From Bacteroidales bacterium (GTDB lineage: Bacteria > Bacteroidota > Bacteroidia > Bacteroidales > WCHB1-69): a stretch of 10,819 bases of DNA. The notes under the pieces are model-generated. The model worked only from the letters and a program-made list of their open reading frames with translations. It was not told the origin of the DNA and did not search any database. Below, piece after piece: positions 1 through 6,160 of the stretch (position 1 is its first letter; every line of letters begins with the position of its first letter). The translations under genes and the position numbers were made by a program. The DNA lies in assembly GCA_017527945.1 (NCBI GenBank), contig JAFXPL010000074.1:1-10819 (forward strand), given 5' to 3'.

Positions 1-14
1 AAACATTCGCTAAA

Positions 15-215
15 ATGAAATTGAAGAAAAGGAAAATCAAGTATTCGGCAATATTCTTTCTTTGCTGGTTTGCCCTTTTGGTCTTTCTGGTGGATGGAAT
101 TCTGAAATTCCAAACATTGGTTGACTACTTCGGGTCCTACGTCTTTGTAGAAATTACGTTATTGCTGTTGGTCATTCTACCCACATTGGCCGTATATATA
201 TTTACCAAAGAATAA
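15..215 (+). CDS. Small two-helix membrane protein, unrecognised
   Basis: Encodes 66 residues: a lysine-rich N-terminus (MKLKKRKIKYS), a hydrophobic helix at about residues 11-29, a short loop, and a second hydrophobic helix at about 42-63, ending in TKE. The positive N-terminus and charged tail suggest a small inner-membrane protein with both ends in the cytoplasm. I do not recognise the family. The frame stays open upstream to the window edge, so this could be the C-terminal part of a longer protein, and ATG at 15 is simply the first start visible. It is AT-richer than the next gene. Its stop is 31 bases before the YdeI-like gene in the same direction, so co-transcription is possible but not shown. 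Confidence 0.5.
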   Translation: MKLKKRKIKYSAIFFLCWFALLVFLVDGILKFQTLVDYFGSYVFVEITLLLLVILPTLAVYIFTKE

Positions 216-246
216 CAGTACGGAATATAGTCACCAACCTTCATCT

Positions 247-819
247 ATGGAAGAACAAAACATCCTTGACATACGTACCCGGAACGAGTTTCGCACGTGG
301 CTTGAAACCCACCATGCGACAGAGAAAGCGTGTTGGGTGGGCGTGAAACGCGGTCGCCCCACCGACGACGGGACGTTCTATTATCTCGACGCGGTGGAGG
401 AAGCGCTATGCTTCGGGTGGATCGACAGCCGCCAGAAGCCCATCAACGGGGTGCTGATGCAGTGCTTCACGCCAAGAAAGCGCAACAGTCCCTGGTCGGA
501 GCTGAACAAGGAACGCGCACGGCGATTGGAGAAGTTGGGACGGATGACCGATGCTGGACGGCGGGTGCTACCCCCGATGGGTGCCCGCAGTTTCCGCATC
601 GATGAAGCCGTGGAAGCGGCGTTAAAGGCAGCGCGGGCATGGACAAAGTTCAAGTCATTCCCGTCCTTGTATCAGCGCATCCGTGCCTACAACGTGGCCT
701 TTTATAAGAAAAGGGATCCTCTGATGTACCAACAAGCCCTCACGCACCTGATCGAAGAGACGAAAAAGGGAAGGATGTTCGGCAAATGGAACGATTACGG
801 CCGGCTGTTGGACTATTAA
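247..819 (+). CDS. YdeI/OmpD-associated family protein
   Basis: Encodes 190 residues, a usual length for this family. Recognisable segments in order are FRTWLETHHATEKACWVGVK (residues about 15-34), the highly characteristic AVEEALCFGWIDS (about 49-61), QCFTPRKRNSPWSELNKERA (about 72-91) and GRMTDAGRR, followed by a lysine- and arginine-rich helical C-terminus of the OmdA type. The protein is soluble with no signal peptide. The family is widespread. E. coli YdeI has been linked to OmpD/porin-related and peptide-resistance phenotypes, but its biochemical role is not settled, so only family membership is claimed. ATG at 247 gives the expected N-terminus. PhzF follows after 49 bases in the same orientation. 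Confidence 0.88.
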   Translation: MEEQNILDIRTRNEFRTWLETHHATEKACWVGVKRGRPTDDGTFYYLDAVEEALCFGWIDSRQKPINGVLMQCFTPRKRNSPWSELNKERARRLEKLGRMTDAGRRVLPPMGARSFRIDEAVEAALKAARAWTKFKSFPSLYQRIRAYNVAFYKKRDPLMYQQALTHLIEETKKGRMFGKWNDYGRLLDY

Positions 820-868
820 TTTCCCTATTTGCCAACGAATAAAAACGACAATAAAACAAGTTCAAGAT

Positions 869-1750
869 ATGAGATACTACATAGTTGACGCTTTCACCGA
901 CCAGCCCTTCGGCGGGAACCCTGCCGGCGTGGTACTCCTCGACGGGAACAGCTTCCCAAGCGAGACGCTGATGCTGCAAATCGCCGCCGAGTTGCGCTAT
1001 TCGGAGACTGCCTTTGTGCGACGGGATTCCGAGAAGGAGTTCACCATCCGCTACTTCACCCCGATGGCCGAGGTGGAGCTGTGCGGACACGCCACTATCG
1101 CCTCGTTTGCCCTGATGCACCGCAAACTCGGTCTCACCGGCCGGTGCCTCTGTCACACAAAAGCCGGCGACATCTCTGTCGAGGCGGGACCGCGAGTGTT
1201 GATGCAGATGACCCCGTCGGAAATCCTGAAAACCATCGAGAACACCGAGGAGGTCTATCGTGCGATTGGCATTTGCGACTACACCCCTACCCTGCCGGTG
1301 ATGATTGTCTCGACAGGCTTGCCCGACTTCATGATTCAGGTTGAAGATGTTGAAACGCTCAACCTTCTTCCCCTTGACATGAACGCTATCAGCGCGGTGA
1401 CGGAAAAAAACAACGCCGTCAGTTTCCACGTCTTCGCAATACCCTCCCCGACCTCCTCCAACTCTAAACTTTCAACTCTCAACTCTCAACTTCCAATCAC
1501 CGCCCACGTGCGCGATTTCGGGCCGTTGTATGGTGTTCCCGAGGAGTCGGCCACCGGCACCGCCAACGCCTCCTTGACCCATTATCTCCAGCAAAACGGG
1601 TGCATCCCCCCGACGGGAGACTTTTCCTTCCTGCAAGGCGAGGCGATGGGACGGCCTTCAGTGGTCGCCACGCGCGTCACCCCCGACGGCACAATCTATG
1701 TCGGCGGCACGGCGGCGGTGGTGGCGGAGGGGGAATTGCTATTCCGATAG
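869..1750 (+). CDS. PhzF-family isomerase/epimerase with internal repeat insert
   Basis: Encodes 293 residues of the PhzF/diaminopimelate-epimerase-like fold. Visible hallmarks are the N-terminal VDAFTDQPFGGNPAGVVLL, the YSETAFV motif whose Glu (about residue 46) matches the catalytic Glu of PhzF, FTPMAEVELCGHATIAS (about 64-79), and the C-terminal PEESATGTANASL. Both pseudo-symmetric halves are present. Family members isomerise or epimerise small carboxylated substrates; most genomic homologues are not phenazine enzymes, and no phenazine genes are nearby. Oddity: residues about 197-209 (SNSKLSTLNSQLP) sit just before the conserved ITAHVRDFGPLYG and are encoded by five tandem 7-base units. 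They look like an insertion in a surface loop between domains. A terminator follows 30 bases after the stop. Confidence 0.93.
   Translation: MRYYIVDAFTDQPFGGNPAGVVLLDGNSFPSETLMLQIAAELRYSETAFVRRDSEKEFTIRYFTPMAEVELCGHATIASFALMHRKLGLTGRCLCHTKAGDISVEAGPRVLMQMTPSEILKTIENTEEVYRAIGICDYTPTLPVMIVSTGLPDFMIQVEDVETLNLLPLDMNAISAVTEKNNAVSFHVFAIPSPTSSNSKLSTLNSQLPITAHVRDFGPLYGVPEESATGTANASLTHYLQQNGCIPPTGDFSFLQGEAMGRPSVVATRVTPDGTIYVGGTAAVVAEGELLFR
1458..1492 (+). repeat. Five tandem heptanucleotides inside the phzF-like gene
   Basis: Consecutive 7-base units read CCAACTC, TAAACTT, TCAACTC, TCAACTC, TCAACTT; the last three are nearly identical. The array lies within the PhzF-family reading frame, before the conserved second-half motif ITAHVRDF. 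Because 7 is not a multiple of 3, gain or loss of one unit would shift the frame and truncate the protein. At present the frame is intact. The similar motif CTCAACTCTCAACTT is, from general experience, common in intergenic DNA of some Bacteroidales, but that was not checked here. Confidence 0.85.
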
Positions 1751-1780
1751 CTATGTTTACATTCGCTTTTGCAAAAGTCA

Positions 1781-1825
1781 ATCCGCAACTCAAGCAAAGG
1801 TTTGTGTTGCGGATTTTTGATTTTT
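1781..1825 (+). terminator. Rho-independent terminator after phzF-like gene
   Basis: A perfect 9-base-pair stem, ATCCGCAAC (1781-1789) with GTTGCGGAT (1806-1814), encloses a 16-base loop and is followed by TTTTTGATTTTT. It lies 30 bases after the PhzF-family stop. Just upstream is a perfect palindrome, CTTTTGCAAAAG (1766-1777). The 32 bases at 1761-1792 match 6097-6128 with three differences, so this terminator belongs to a repeated element. Confidence 0.85.
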
Positions 1826-1916
1826 GGCCTAAACAGAAAGAAAAGTTGGACTAAATAGAAATGCCTGTTTGGACGATAAACAGTTTCTTTGCACTCGTTT
1901 TTAATACGAGATAATT

Positions 1917-2300
1917 ATGCGTTCAAACATTGAAGATTACAATGCAGTCGTGGCGGCTGCCGAGAAATTCACACGGAGTGTGGCTGAAGGCAACAGCAAG
2001 TATGCCAAAGAGTTATTCACAGAAGATGCCTGCCTTTTCGGTTTCCTGAACGGTACTTTCGAGCGTGGCAGTATCGAACAGTTCTACCACAATGTGGACA
2101 CTGTGGGCGCGGGTGAGCAGTTCAAAACACGCATCGATGTGCTCGAGCTGGAAGAGACCCTGGCCGTGGTTCGTGTACTTGAAGAGGGCTGGGGCGGTTC
2201 GATTGATTTCACCGACGTGCTCTTGCTGTTGAAGATTGACGGCGAGTGGAAATGTGTGGCAAAAGCCTATAATCAGAATTCTAACACCATTAAAAAGTAA
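1917..2300 (+). CDS. NTF2-like (lumazine-binding-like) family protein
   Basis: Encodes 127 residues with the alpha+beta cone layout of the nuclear transport factor 2-like superfamily (SnoaL / putative lumazine-binding type). An N-terminal helix region AVVAAAEKFTRSVAEGNSKYAKELFTED is followed by GTFERGSIEQFYHNVD and closing strands ending in FTDVLLLLKIDGEWKCVAKAY (about residues 98-118), a typical end for this family. There is no signal peptide. The fold hosts enzymes and ligand-binding proteins, and nothing here identifies the substrate. The stop is only 5 bases before the start of a second NTF2-like gene, so the two form an operon. The leader at 1827-1916 contains only a weak -7-like box (TTTCTTTG, 1884-1891). 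Confidence 0.85.
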   Translation: MRSNIEDYNAVVAAAEKFTRSVAEGNSKYAKELFTEDACLFGFLNGTFERGSIEQFYHNVDTVGAGEQFKTRIDVLELEETLAVVRVLEEGWGGSIDFTDVLLLLKIDGEWKCVAKAYNQNSNTIKK

Positions 2301-2305
2301 TAATT

Positions 2306-2659
2306 ATGAACAAAAAAGCTATTGACGGCATCTTGAATGCCATTGAATTGTATGCCGAAGCAGGTCGCAAGGCAAGTCGTGAACTCGGTCAGAAAGCCTT
2401 TTCGGAGGCGGCCACCATGTCATGGGTGGAAAACGGAAAAATTGTCACGGTTCCCATTAACGCATTGTTTGACGTGTTGGAACAAACCGGCGAGGAAGAA
2501 GTGACCTACACCGTTGAAGACATTACGGTTGCCGGCAACATCGCATTCGTCCGCATCTCCTCCTCTTTCAGCAAACTGACCACCTTCAATGACATGTTCA
2601 CGCTGGCAGAGCAGGATGGTGAGTGGAAGATCGTGAGCAAGATCTATTCAGTGAAATAA
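2306..2659 (+). CDS. Second NTF2-like family protein
   Basis: Encodes 117 residues with the same plan as the preceding protein: N-terminal helices (IDGILNAIELYAEAGRKASR), a middle segment, then strands ending in DMFTLAEQDGEWKIVSKIYSVK, parallel to the FTDVLLLLKIDGEWKCVAKAY ending of its neighbour. The MSWVENGKIVTVPINALFDVLEQ segment fits the putative lumazine-binding subgroup. The two proteins are clearly related in layout but diverged in sequence, so they are either an old duplication or partners in a heterodimer (NTF2-like domains often dimerise). Translation is probably coupled, since only 5 bases separate the genes. Both starts are preceded by the same ATAATT, with no Shine-Dalgarno sequence. 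Function is unknown. Confidence 0.85.
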   Translation: MNKKAIDGILNAIELYAEAGRKASRELGQKAFSEAATMSWVENGKIVTVPINALFDVLEQTGEEEVTYTVEDITVAGNIAFVRISSSFSKLTTFNDMFTLAEQDGEWKIVSKIYSVK

Positions 2660-2675
2660 TCTTTAACAGGTATTT

Positions 2676-2715
2676 TGGTCTGCAAGATTTTGTAATTTTG
2701 CAGACCATTTTTATT
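2676..2715 (+). terminator. Hairpin terminator overlapping a promoter box
   Basis: A perfect 10-base-pair stem, TGGTCTGCAA (2676-2685) with TTGCAGACCA (2698-2707), encloses a 12-base loop and is followed by TTTTTATT. It lies 16 bases after the stop of the second NTF2-like gene, so it can end that operon. Its loop and 3' arm contain TAATTTTG (2693-2700), a perfect TAnnTTTG -7 box for the next gene. It might also act as an operator. Confidence 0.7.
2693..2700 (+). promoter_or_regulatory. -7 promoter box for the first AraC-type gene
   Basis: TAATTTTG matches the Bacteroidota -7 consensus TAnnTTTG exactly. A possible -33 TTTG sits at 2674-2677, but the 15-base spacing is shorter than usual. The predicted transcript would start near 2706 and leave a very short leader before ATG at 2719. 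The box lies inside the hairpin at 2676-2707. Confidence 0.55.
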
Positions 2716-2718
2716 GGC

Positions 2719-3576
2719 ATGGCGAAGATAACGAAATTCCCTTCGGCTCTGATCAGCGGCGACTGCACCACCTCCTCTCTCGTGCTGGACGGCGGCAGCA
2801 TCATCGACCAGTGCATTGTGACGGCTGGCGAACGAGGCACATTCTTCCTCGAACAGCATCTGCTCTACGTGGTGCTGGGAGGTTCCGTAACATTGACCTG
2901 CGGCCGACAGACGTGGACGGTGGGCAAGAACGAGATGATTCTACTGCGTAAAGCGCACTGTGTCAGTTATGTGAAACATGGGGCGAAAGAGACAGGCCTC
3001 TTCGAAAGCCTGCTCTTTGCCATCAACGATGGGCTGTTGAAGGACTTTCTCACCACACAACAAGTGCAGGTCCAGCCGACGACCGAGGAACTGGGTGCGC
3101 AGGTCAGTCCAATGAGCGACCGTTTGGTGGCCTATTGTTGGTCATTAGCGCCTTATTTCAATGACCCATCGCAGACGAATCCCGGACTACTACGTCTGAA
3201 AGTGATGGAACTGCTTTACAACGTGATGGACTGCTCCAAGATCATATTCCGCCAAATGCTGCAGTTGTGGCAACCCGTGCGTCGCGATGTGCGCCGTATC
3301 GTGGAGGAGAGCTTCACCTCGCCTGTCTCGTTAGACGACCTCGCCTATCTCTCCGGACGCAGTCTGAGCAGCTTCAAGCGCGATTTCCAGAGTATTTACG
3401 GGGAGCCGCCCGCGCGGTGGATTCGGGAACAACGTTTGCTCAAAGCGGACGAGATGCTGCGCTCTTCCAATTGGTCGGTGGCGGATGTCTGCTACACACT
3501 CGGTTTCGAGAACCCGACGCATTTCAGTCGCATCTACCACCAACGTTTCGGTCACGCGCCCTCGCAAAGACCGTGA
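2719..3576 (+). CDS. AraC-family transcriptional regulator
   Basis: Encodes 285 residues from ATG at 2719. The frame opens earlier, at 2623, but that start lies inside the preceding gene and upstream of the predicted promoter, so 2719 is preferred. Residues about 1-180 form an N-terminal sensing domain with cupin-like strands (TFFLEQHLLYVVLGGSVTL). The C-terminal AraC DNA-binding domain starts near residue 187. Its first helix-turn-helix is SLDDLAYLSGRSLSSFKRDF (204-223), and the second contains SVADVCYTLGFENPTHFSRIYH (253-274), ending in FGHAPSQRP. The domain order is normal and both helix-turn-helix motifs look intact. Ligand and targets are unknown; the lipoprotein gene 103 bases downstream in the same direction is a plausible target. 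It ends in TGA. Confidence 0.92.
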   Translation: MAKITKFPSALISGDCTTSSLVLDGGSIIDQCIVTAGERGTFFLEQHLLYVVLGGSVTLTCGRQTWTVGKNEMILLRKAHCVSYVKHGAKETGLFESLLFAINDGLLKDFLTTQQVQVQPTTEELGAQVSPMSDRLVAYCWSLAPYFNDPSQTNPGLLRLKVMELLYNVMDCSKIIFRQMLQLWQPVRRDVRRIVEESFTSPVSLDDLAYLSGRSLSSFKRDFQSIYGEPPARWIREQRLLKADEMLRSSNWSVADVCYTLGFENPTHFSRIYHQRFGHAPSQRP

Positions 3577-3612
3577 TTATTTCAGATTATGTGACATATT
3601 CGAGGTGTTATG

Positions 3613-3641
3613 TTTCACATCAGAAAAAAAGGCTAATTTTG
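3613..3641 (+). promoter_or_regulatory. Promoter of the flavin-reductase-like lipoprotein gene
   Basis: TAATTTTG (3634-3641) is an exact TAnnTTTG -7 box, with a -33-like TTTC at 3613-3616 spaced 17 bases away. This gives a leader of about 32 bases before ATG at 3680. An imperfect inverted repeat, ATGTGACATA (3589-3598) and TATGTTTCACAT (3609-3620), overlaps the -33 position and may be an operator. The half-site ATGTGA/TCACAT is the kind recognised by many Crp-type proteins, but it lies between an AraC-type gene and its neighbour, so the binding protein is undecided. Confidence 0.6.
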
Positions 3642-3679
3642 CAGTCCAAAATTGAAATAAGCAATTAAAATTATCAAAT

Positions 3680-4378
3680 ATGAAAAAAAAATTATTCATT
3701 CTGGCAGTGGCGGCGCTGACGTTTGCCTCCTGCAACAATCAAAACAATCAAGACAGTCAAGAAGTTAAACAATCAAACAATCAGACTATGGAATTGAAAA
3801 AAGTGGAAGAACGCACCAACATGGGTGCCAAACTGTATGTGACCCCGCAGCCTGCGCTGATGATCGCCACCTATGACGCCGACGGCACACCCGACGTGAT
3901 GATGGCCGCTTGGGGCGGACAATATGACTACAATCAGGTCTGCTTCAGCCTCTCGAAGCACAAGACCACCGACAACCTGCGCCTCAACAAGGCCTTCACC
4001 CTCAGCTACGCCGACGCCCGCACGGTGGTCGAGAGCGACTACTTCGGCATCGTGAGCGGCAACGACGTGAAGGACAAAGTGGCCAAAGCCGGCTTCACCG
4101 TCACCAAGAGCCAAAACGTCAATGCGCCCATCATCAACGAGTATCCGCTCACGATGGAGTGCCGCGTGGTGGAAATGCGCGACGATGAGGAAGGCGGCGC
4201 TTGGGTGGTAGGCGAAATCGTGAACGCCATCGCCGACCCCAGCATCCTTACCGACGGTAAAATCGACATCAAGAAGCTTAACCCCGTGGCGTGGGACGCC
4301 TCCAGCTTCAACTACATGACCCTCGGCGACAGCGTAGGTACCGCCTGGAACAGCGGCATGGTGCTGAAGGAGAAGTAA
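3680..4378 (+). CDS. Lipoprotein with flavin-reductase-like domain
   Basis: Encodes 232 residues. The N-terminus KKKLFILAVAALTFASC is a lipoprotein signal with lipobox FASC, so Cys18 would be lipidated after export. An Asn/Gln-rich linker follows (NNQNNQDSQEVK), built partly of codon-aligned 9-base repeats (3734-3760). From about residue 43 the sequence resembles the flavin-reductase-like FMN-binding split barrel: MGAKLYVTPQPALMIATYD, AAWGGQYDYNQVCFSLSKHK, TTDNLRLNKAFTLSYAD, and ...YPLTMECRVVEM.....GAWVVGEIVNAIAD. Family members are normally cytosolic proteins of about 170-200 residues that reduce or bind flavin; here the domain would sit outside the cytoplasm. The internal ATG at 3788 (Met37) could instead start a cytosolic form. 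It lies downstream of an AraC-type gene and has its own promoter. Confidence 0.85.
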   Translation: MKKKLFILAVAALTFASCNNQNNQDSQEVKQSNNQTMELKKVEERTNMGAKLYVTPQPALMIATYDADGTPDVMMAAWGGQYDYNQVCFSLSKHKTTDNLRLNKAFTLSYADARTVVESDYFGIVSGNDVKDKVAKAGFTVTKSQNVNAPIINEYPLTMECRVVEMRDDEEGGAWVVGEIVNAIADPSILTDGKIDIKKLNPVAWDASSFNYMTLGDSVGTAWNSGMVLKEK

Positions 4379-4413
4379 GAATCGGGCTTTAAAATTAGTT
4401 TCATTTGTAAACG

Positions 4414-4457
4414 AAAATCCGCAACTCGGGCGCAGGCTCGGGGTGCGGATTTTTTTG
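4414..4457. terminator. Bidirectional terminator between convergent genes
   Basis: AAAATCCGCA (4414-4423) pairs with TGCGGATTTT (4444-4453) around a GC-rich 20-base loop, followed by a T run on the + strand. On the opposite strand the A-rich 5' flank gives a weaker T tract (TTTTCG). It serves the flavin-reductase-like gene (+) and, less convincingly, the HXXEE gene (-). The stem core ATCCGCA/TGCGGAT is shared with the terminators at 1781 and 6116. Confidence 0.8.
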
Positions 4458-4477
4458 TGTGCTCGTTCGAGCAAATT

Positions 4478-5098
4478 TTATTCCTTCTTCCTCAACTGTG
4501 CTTTGATCAGTTTCGGCATGTCGCTGTAGTGCAGCCCGCCGACCATCGCCATCAATGTCCGCTGCATACAGGCAAAACAGGCCAGGAAAATGAAGGGACC
4601 GCACACATAGTCATACCACGCACATATATGATTGACAGCTAAGTACACGATGAGCGCAATGGCAATCACAGCTTGTATCTCTGCCGTCACCATGCCAGGG
4701 GTGTAGAACTTCTTCATCCGGAAAATACGGATTCCGAAGATGTGGATAAAGCCTTCAAAGAGGGAGAAAGTCGCCATCGCGATCACAAACATCGGAATGG
4801 CGTCACCAAAAAAGAACGGCACCACCGTCATTGTCAACAGAAACACTCCCGTTGTCAAGCGGCTGCCTCGTTTGGTTTCGTCATCAATGTCGCGTTGCAG
4901 CATCTGCGTGATAAGGTCCAGGAAGCCCCCCGGGTAATGACCTTCTTCCCACTCGTGCAGGATGTAAATGAATGACAGTATGACAACAAACTTCTGAATA
5001 ACAGTTAGTTCTGGCATATAAACCGCTACCAGCACAATCAACAGCATGGCAATCACGGTGTAGATTTCCAATGCATAATGTTTCATGAATTTCCACAT
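4478..5098 (-). CDS. HXXEE-domain integral membrane protein
   Basis: Encodes 206 residues with about six hydrophobic segments: roughly residues 8-28, 34-48, 83-98, 100-125, 138-156 and 161-182. The name-giving motif is present as LHEWEEGHYPGGF, with H48, E51 and E52 at the end of the second segment. Further conserved-looking polar residues inside membrane segments are E115 and H119 (FEGFIHIFGIR) and the TPGMVTAE stretch (133-140). Such buried His and Glu suggest a metal site or membrane-embedded enzyme, but the family has no established function. The start MWKFMKHYALEIY precedes the first hydrophobic segment directly. The gene diverges from an AraC-type regulator (177-base gap) and converges on the lipoprotein gene. 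An inverted repeat, GTTGTTTT (5103-5110) with AAAACAAC (5126-5133), lies in its leader. Confidence 0.85.
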   Translation of the reverse strand: MWKFMKHYALEIYTVIAMLLIVLVAVYMPELTVIQKFVVILSFIYILHEWEEGHYPGGFLDLITQMLQRDIDDETKRGSRLTTGVFLLTMTVVPFFFGDAIPMFVIAMATFSLFEGFIHIFGIRIFRMKKFYTPGMVTAEIQAVIAIALIVYLAVNHICAWYDYVCGPFIFLACFACMQRTLMAMVGGLHYSDMPKLIKAQLRKKE

Positions 5099-5241
5099 AA
5101 TCGTTGTTTTTGAATTTGACGATGCAAAACAACATCTTTTTCATCATACAGAAAAGAGTAATATGTCGCTATTATTGAGCAATTTTTACGGAAAAAGATA
5201 GTATTTGATACGAAAAATAGCTTTCTTATTGGTTTATTTTG

Positions 5242-5249
5242 TATTTTTG
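5242..5249 (+). promoter_or_regulatory. -7 promoter box for the second AraC-type gene
   Basis: TATTTTTG matches TAnnTTTG exactly and is followed by CAG, as at 2693 and 3634. No convincing -33 TTTG is correctly spaced (the best is TTTC at 5222-5225, 16 bases away). The predicted leader to ATG at 5276 is about 20 bases. The region 5099-5241 otherwise holds only the inverted repeat near the HXXEE start. Confidence 0.5.
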
Positions 5250-5275
5250 CAGTTGCTGATGAATAACTGAAAATT

Positions 5276-6043
5276 ATGGACACACAAGTAGGTTTGGAAT
5301 TATGCACGGCGGGAAGTGCGGAGACGTTGACCGTCAAAGGTCAATGCAGCATTGTGCCTGGAACGCTGGTCATTCACTCGCCAGTCTTCCCAATGCTCGA
5401 ACTCAGTCGGAGTGCCGATTTTTCGTCTGTTGTGTTGCAAGACGATATCGGGAAAATCTATTCCCTAATCTCGCATAATCTCTCTTCACCGCAACATATC
5501 TATGCTATTACCCCGTTTCTGCATTTGAATGATGCACAACAACAGTTTTTTCTGCAACGAGTGGATGAAATTACGGCAAAAGAACAGAAACTGACGACCC
5601 TCCACCATCCGCTACAACGCAATATCCTGACCACGGTTGTCACCTTGCTCAAGCAGGAAACGATGATGGAGCACGCGTTCCTTTTTTCCGAGCAACTGCT
5701 ACAGGACACTGCACCGCCTTCGCATAAACGGCAAGTGCTGATGACCTTCCTGCTCTCGCTCAACCAAGAATACAAGCAGCATCGCACGGTGCAGTATTAT
5801 GCGGAAAAGCAGGCACTCTCGCCGCGCCATTTTGCAAACATCGTCAAGCGGGAATCCGGTTTCACGCCGATGGAATGGATCAACATGGTGACTATCAATC
5901 AGGCGAAAAACCTCCTGCGCCAACCGAATATCCTGGTCAAGCAGGTGGCCGACGAACTGGGTTTTCCCGAACAGTTCACCTTCCGAAAGTACTTCAAGGT
6001 GCATACCGGCCAATCCCCTTCGGAATATCAGAACAGAAGATAA
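5276..6043 (+). CDS. AraC-family transcriptional regulator
   Basis: Encodes 255 residues. The N-terminal part (1-165) is a compact sensing region without recognisable ligand residues; it includes the cupin-like CSIVPGTLVIHSPVFPMLEL and a helical section. The C-terminal DNA-binding domain has a first helix-turn-helix around YYAEKQALSPRHFANIVKRE (174-193) and a second around VKQVADELGFPEQFTFRKYF (221-240), closing with HTGQSPSEYQNRR, the standard AraC ending. It diverges from the HXXEE membrane protein gene, making that gene its most likely target; this is inference from layout. It ends 73 bases before a terminator shared with the convergent Crp/Fnr-type gene. Confidence 0.92.
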   Translation: MDTQVGLELCTAGSAETLTVKGQCSIVPGTLVIHSPVFPMLELSRSADFSSVVLQDDIGKIYSLISHNLSSPQHIYAITPFLHLNDAQQQFFLQRVDEITAKEQKLTTLHHPLQRNILTTVVTLLKQETMMEHAFLFSEQLLQDTAPPSHKRQVLMTFLLSLNQEYKQHRTVQYYAEKQALSPRHFANIVKRESGFTPMEWINMVTINQAKNLLRQPNILVKQVADELGFPEQFTFRKYFKVHTGQSPSEYQNRR

Positions 6044-6115
6044 ACCGCCATGTTCGTCAGGTGTTGGACACATTCAATTCAAACAGCCATGTCTGTATTC
6101 GCTTTTGAAAAAGTG

Positions 6116-6156
6116 AATCCGCAATTCAGCCGATGGCTTAGATTGCGGATTTTTTG
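6116..6156. terminator. Bidirectional terminator between AraC and Crp/Fnr genes
   Basis: AATCCGCAAT (6116-6125) pairs with ATTGCGGATT (6142-6151), and the loop can form an inner AGCC/GGCT stem. The + strand continues with a T run; on the - strand the tail is TCACTTTTTC, giving weaker termination. The upstream 32 bases (6097-6128) are nearly the same as 1761-1792, marking a repeated element. Confidence 0.82.
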
Positions 6157-6160
6157 TGTC

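Noticed and set aside
330..605. Open frame in another phase inside the YdeI-like gene
   Set aside because: Arg-rich shadow of the real gene with no motif or leader of its own; the antisense frame 381-653 is rejected for the same reason.
1458..1492. CRISPR-like or VNTR array
   Set aside because: Units of 7 bases without spacers are not CRISPR; treated as a microsatellite within a gene.
869..1750. Phenazine biosynthesis
   Set aside because: PhzF-like proteins are widespread outside phenazine pathways and no other phz genes are present.
2623..2718. 32-residue N-terminal extension of the first AraC-type regulator
   Set aside because: It overlaps the end of the NTF2-like gene, runs through the hairpin and promoter box, and encodes no regulator-like sequence.
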